Translations under genes and position numbers: made by a program
The notes under the pieces: generated by a model
Seen by the model: only the letters and a program-made list of their open reading frames with translations
Databases searched by the model: none
What the model was told of the DNA's origin: nothing
From: UBA288 sp050178135
Lineage (GTDB): Archaea; Halobacteriota; Methanomicrobia; Methanomicrobiales; Methanospirillaceae
NCBI GenBank assembly: GCA_050178135.1
Contig: JBFXGJ010000065.1
Span: 1 to 6,798, forward strand
Length of the DNA: 6,798 nucleotides
Reading direction: 5' to 3'
Shown here: piece after piece, positions 4,969-6,798 of the stretch
Numbering within the stretch: position 1 is the first letter of the stretch
Layout: each line of letters opens with the position of its first letter

Positions 4969-6798
4969 ATGGTGAAAGGGGTGAAGTCGGTCGTCGTTGC
5001 CGGGGACGTCACGGTCGACTGGATCGGGTGGCAGAAGAAGAGTACCGACGAATGCGCCGTACCATCTGCCGAGCAGGACAACTGGACGCTCTACTCCGGG
5101 TTGCGGATGATCGCTCGACCCGGGGGGGTGCTCCTCCTGAAGCCCATGCTGGAGACGGCACTCGCCCAGAAGGAGATCTTGATCCCAGTCTATTCCCATA
5201 CCATTGACCGGTTGGAGACGCTGGACCCGAATACGATCATCCATTCGAACACCATCGTCAAGCCGTATCCCTGCTCGTCGGATCGAAAGAACGACAGCTC
5301 ACGTGTGTATCGCATCGCCCGGTTCTGTGGATTCGCGGGCCCGGACCAGGTGCAGGCCAAGCTTTTCCCGATCGAGCAGGACGATCCGAAGGCGTCGGTG
5401 GTCATCATCGATGATGCCGGCAACGGCTTTCGAAACCAGAAACAGAGCTGGCCGAAAGCACTGCTCAGATCAAAGAACCGTCCGCATGTCATTCTCAAGA
5501 TGAGCCGACCACTCCAGAAGGGGGAGCTGTGGGAGCATCTCGTGCGTGATCATGGTGACGAGCTCGTCGTGATCATCACGGCAAACGACCTCCGCGAGTG
5601 CGGGGTTCATATCAGTTACGGCCTCTCGTGGGAGCGCACGGCCGAGGACTTCATGCGGCAGATGAAACACAATCCGCAGATCCGCCAGTTGAGCCGGTGC
5701 CGGAACCTCATCGTCCGGTTCGGTCTCGACGGCGTGATCCATTACTCGTATCGTGCCGACGATACGACGAGGGCCGTCCTCTACTTCGATCCTAAGGGTC
5801 ACGAAGATGGATTCAAAGAACGCCATCCGGGAGCGATGCAGGGATTCTCCAACGCGTTCACCGCGAGTCTCTCCTCGACCCTGATCGCGTCGAGATTCGA
5901 AGCCATGGAGGATGCCATCCGGCAGGGCATCGTCTCCTCGCGCATGTTGATGGAATACGGGATGGGCCAGCCTCCGAAGGAGCCTGACTACCCGTTTTCC
6001 AGGCTGTTTGGCAGCCCCAATCTCGGGAGCACCTTCGTTGCGGTCGAGATCCCCGATCCCCTGCGGTACCAGCTGAAGAAGAGAGAGAGCTGGACGATCC
6101 TCGAGACCATGAACGAGACCCTGATCGAGGAGGTTGCATACGACATCGTGAAGACAGGACAGCCCGCTTCGTTCGACACGATCCCCATCGGGACGTACGG
6201 CGACCTGCGCACCATCGACCGGAACGAGATCGAGTCGTACCAGTCGATAAAGAACCTGATCCGCGAGTATCTCCGGAAGTCTGCTACCAGGCACCCGCTC
6301 TGCATCGCGGTCTTCGGCCCTCCCGGATCGGGGAAGTCGTTCGGCGTCTCGCAGCTCGTGAAGAGTATCGGTGACAGGCGGATCGAGAAGATTGAGTTCA
6401 ACCTATCGCAGTACAATGACCCGGACCAGCTGATCTGCGCCTTCCACGCCGTGCGCGACCTGGTGCTGAAGGGAAACATCCCGCTCGTCTTCTTCGACGA
6501 GTTCGATGCGAGTCTCCGTGGTGAACCGCTGGGATGGCTCAAGTACTTCCTGGCCCCGATGCAGGACGGGACCTTCAAGGACGGCGAGAGCATGCACCCG
6601 ATCGGGAAGGCCATCTTCGTGTTTGCCGGGGGCACGCACCCGTCCTTCCACGCGTTCAGCCAGTACTCTCCAGAGCCCGGGGAGGCTGTCGACGAGAACG
6701 AGAAGAAAGCGTGGGAGAAGGGATTCCGGGATGCGAAGGGGACCGATTTTCTCAGCCGGCTCAGGGGCTACATCGATATCCTGGGGTGCAACAGGGCA
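4969..6798 (+). CDS. Ribokinase-like/AAA+ ATPase fusion protein (3' end outside window)
   Basis: An open frame from ATG 4969 to the right edge (610 codons, no stop seen). A TGA at 4951-4953 rules out an upstream start, and no clear ribosome-binding site precedes the ATG. Residues 7-305 read as a ribokinase/PfkB-type fold: opening strand SVVVAGDVTVDW (7-18), VVIIDDAGNGFR (144-155), VVIITANDLRE (200-210), LIVRFGLDGVIHYSY (247-261) and GAMQGFSNAFTASL (288-301), where active kinases carry GAGD. The catalytic Asp seems to be absent. Residues 440-610 are an AAA+ module: Walker A GPPGSGKS (450-457), Walker B PLVFFDEFD (505-513), sensor strand AIFVFAGGTH (548-557), and a likely arginine-finger region DFLSRLRG (593-600). 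The protein is probably cytosolic, with no signal peptide or membrane segment seen. The AAA+ assignment is firm and the ribokinase-like one moderate. Its role beside a RyR protein may be ATP-driven remodelling or ligand sensing (inference). Confidence 0.88.
   Translation, partial: MVKGVKSVVVAGDVTVDWIGWQKKSTDECAVPSAEQDNWTLYSGLRMIARPGGVLLLKPMLETALAQKEILIPVYSHTIDRLETLDPNTIIHSNTIVKPYPCSSDRKNDSSRVYRIARFCGFAGPDQVQAKLFPIEQDDPKASVVIIDDAGNGFRNQKQSWPKALLRSKNRPHVILKMSRPLQKGELWEHLVRDHGDELVVIITANDLRECGVHISYGLSWERTAEDFMRQMKHNPQIRQLSRCRNLIVRFGLDGVIHYSYRADDTTRAVLYFDPKGHEDGFKERHPGAMQGFSNAFTASLSSTLIASRFEAMEDAIRQGIVSSRMLMEYGMGQPPKEPDYPFSRLFGSPNLGSTFVAVEIPDPLRYQLKKRESWTILETMNETLIEEVAYDIVKTGQPASFDTIPIGTYGDLRTIDRNEIESYQSIKNLIREYLRKSATRHPLCIAVFGPPGSGKSFGVSQLVKSIGDRRIEKIEFNLSQYNDPDQLICAFHAVRDLVLKGNIPLVFFDEFDASLRGEPLGWLKYFLAPMQDGTFKDGESMHPIGKAIFVFAGGTHPSFHAFSQYSPEPGEAVDENEKKAWEKGFRDAKGTDFLSRLRGYIDILGCNRA

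Noticed and set aside
4444..5244. Minus-strand frame of 266 codons across the RyR gene and the next gap
   Set aside because: It opposes the well-supported RyR gene, crosses the T-rich gap and has no recognisable motif.
5470..6294. Minus-strand frame of 274 codons
   Set aside because: Antisense to the ribokinase-like/AAA+ gene, with no recognisable domain, while the plus strand carries clear Walker motifs in a continuous frame.

Overview
The window is GC-rich, densely coding DNA from a prokaryote. The protein families (TIR/DUF4062-NACHT-WD40, RyR domains, AAA+ ATPase) and the weak or absent Shine-Dalgarno sites would fit a methanogenic archaeon of the Methanomicrobia, but a GC-rich bacterium cannot be excluded. 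No RNA gene, CRISPR array or recognisable transposase is present. The content looks like an accessory conflict/defence island rather than core metabolism.

Left half (1-4232, all on the minus strand, reading right to left). A 224-codon gene with a DUF4062 domain (4232-3558) is followed after 59 bp by one very long open frame (3498 to beyond base 1, at least 1166 codons, no stop inside the window). The long gene encodes a TIR domain with its putative catalytic Glu, a NACHT/STAND ATPase, a helical linker and at least twelve near-identical 42-residue WD40 repeats. It is an NLR-like protein whose 3' end lies outside the window. The DUF4062 gene appears to be a scar: its C-terminal third resembles the distal half of a NACHT domain, while the P-loop half is missing.

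Right half (4409-6798, plus strand, divergent from the left half). A small gene of two tandem RyR-type domains (4409-4861) is followed after 107 bp by a large gene running off the right edge (4969 to beyond 6798). The latter encodes an apparent ribokinase/PfkB-like domain without the usual catalytic Asp motif, fused to an AAA+ ATPase.

The divergent intergenic region (4233-4408) carries an imperfect inverted repeat whose right arm covers the only purine-rich ribosome-binding-like sequence of the RyR gene.

Working picture (inference): the TIR-NACHT-WD40 protein would sense a ligand through its propellers and oligomerise through its NACHT domain, and its TIR domain might then consume or modify NAD. 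The RyR and ribokinase-AAA+ proteins are candidates for a nucleotide-ligand sensing or effector arm. Whether the two arms form one system cannot be decided from this window alone.
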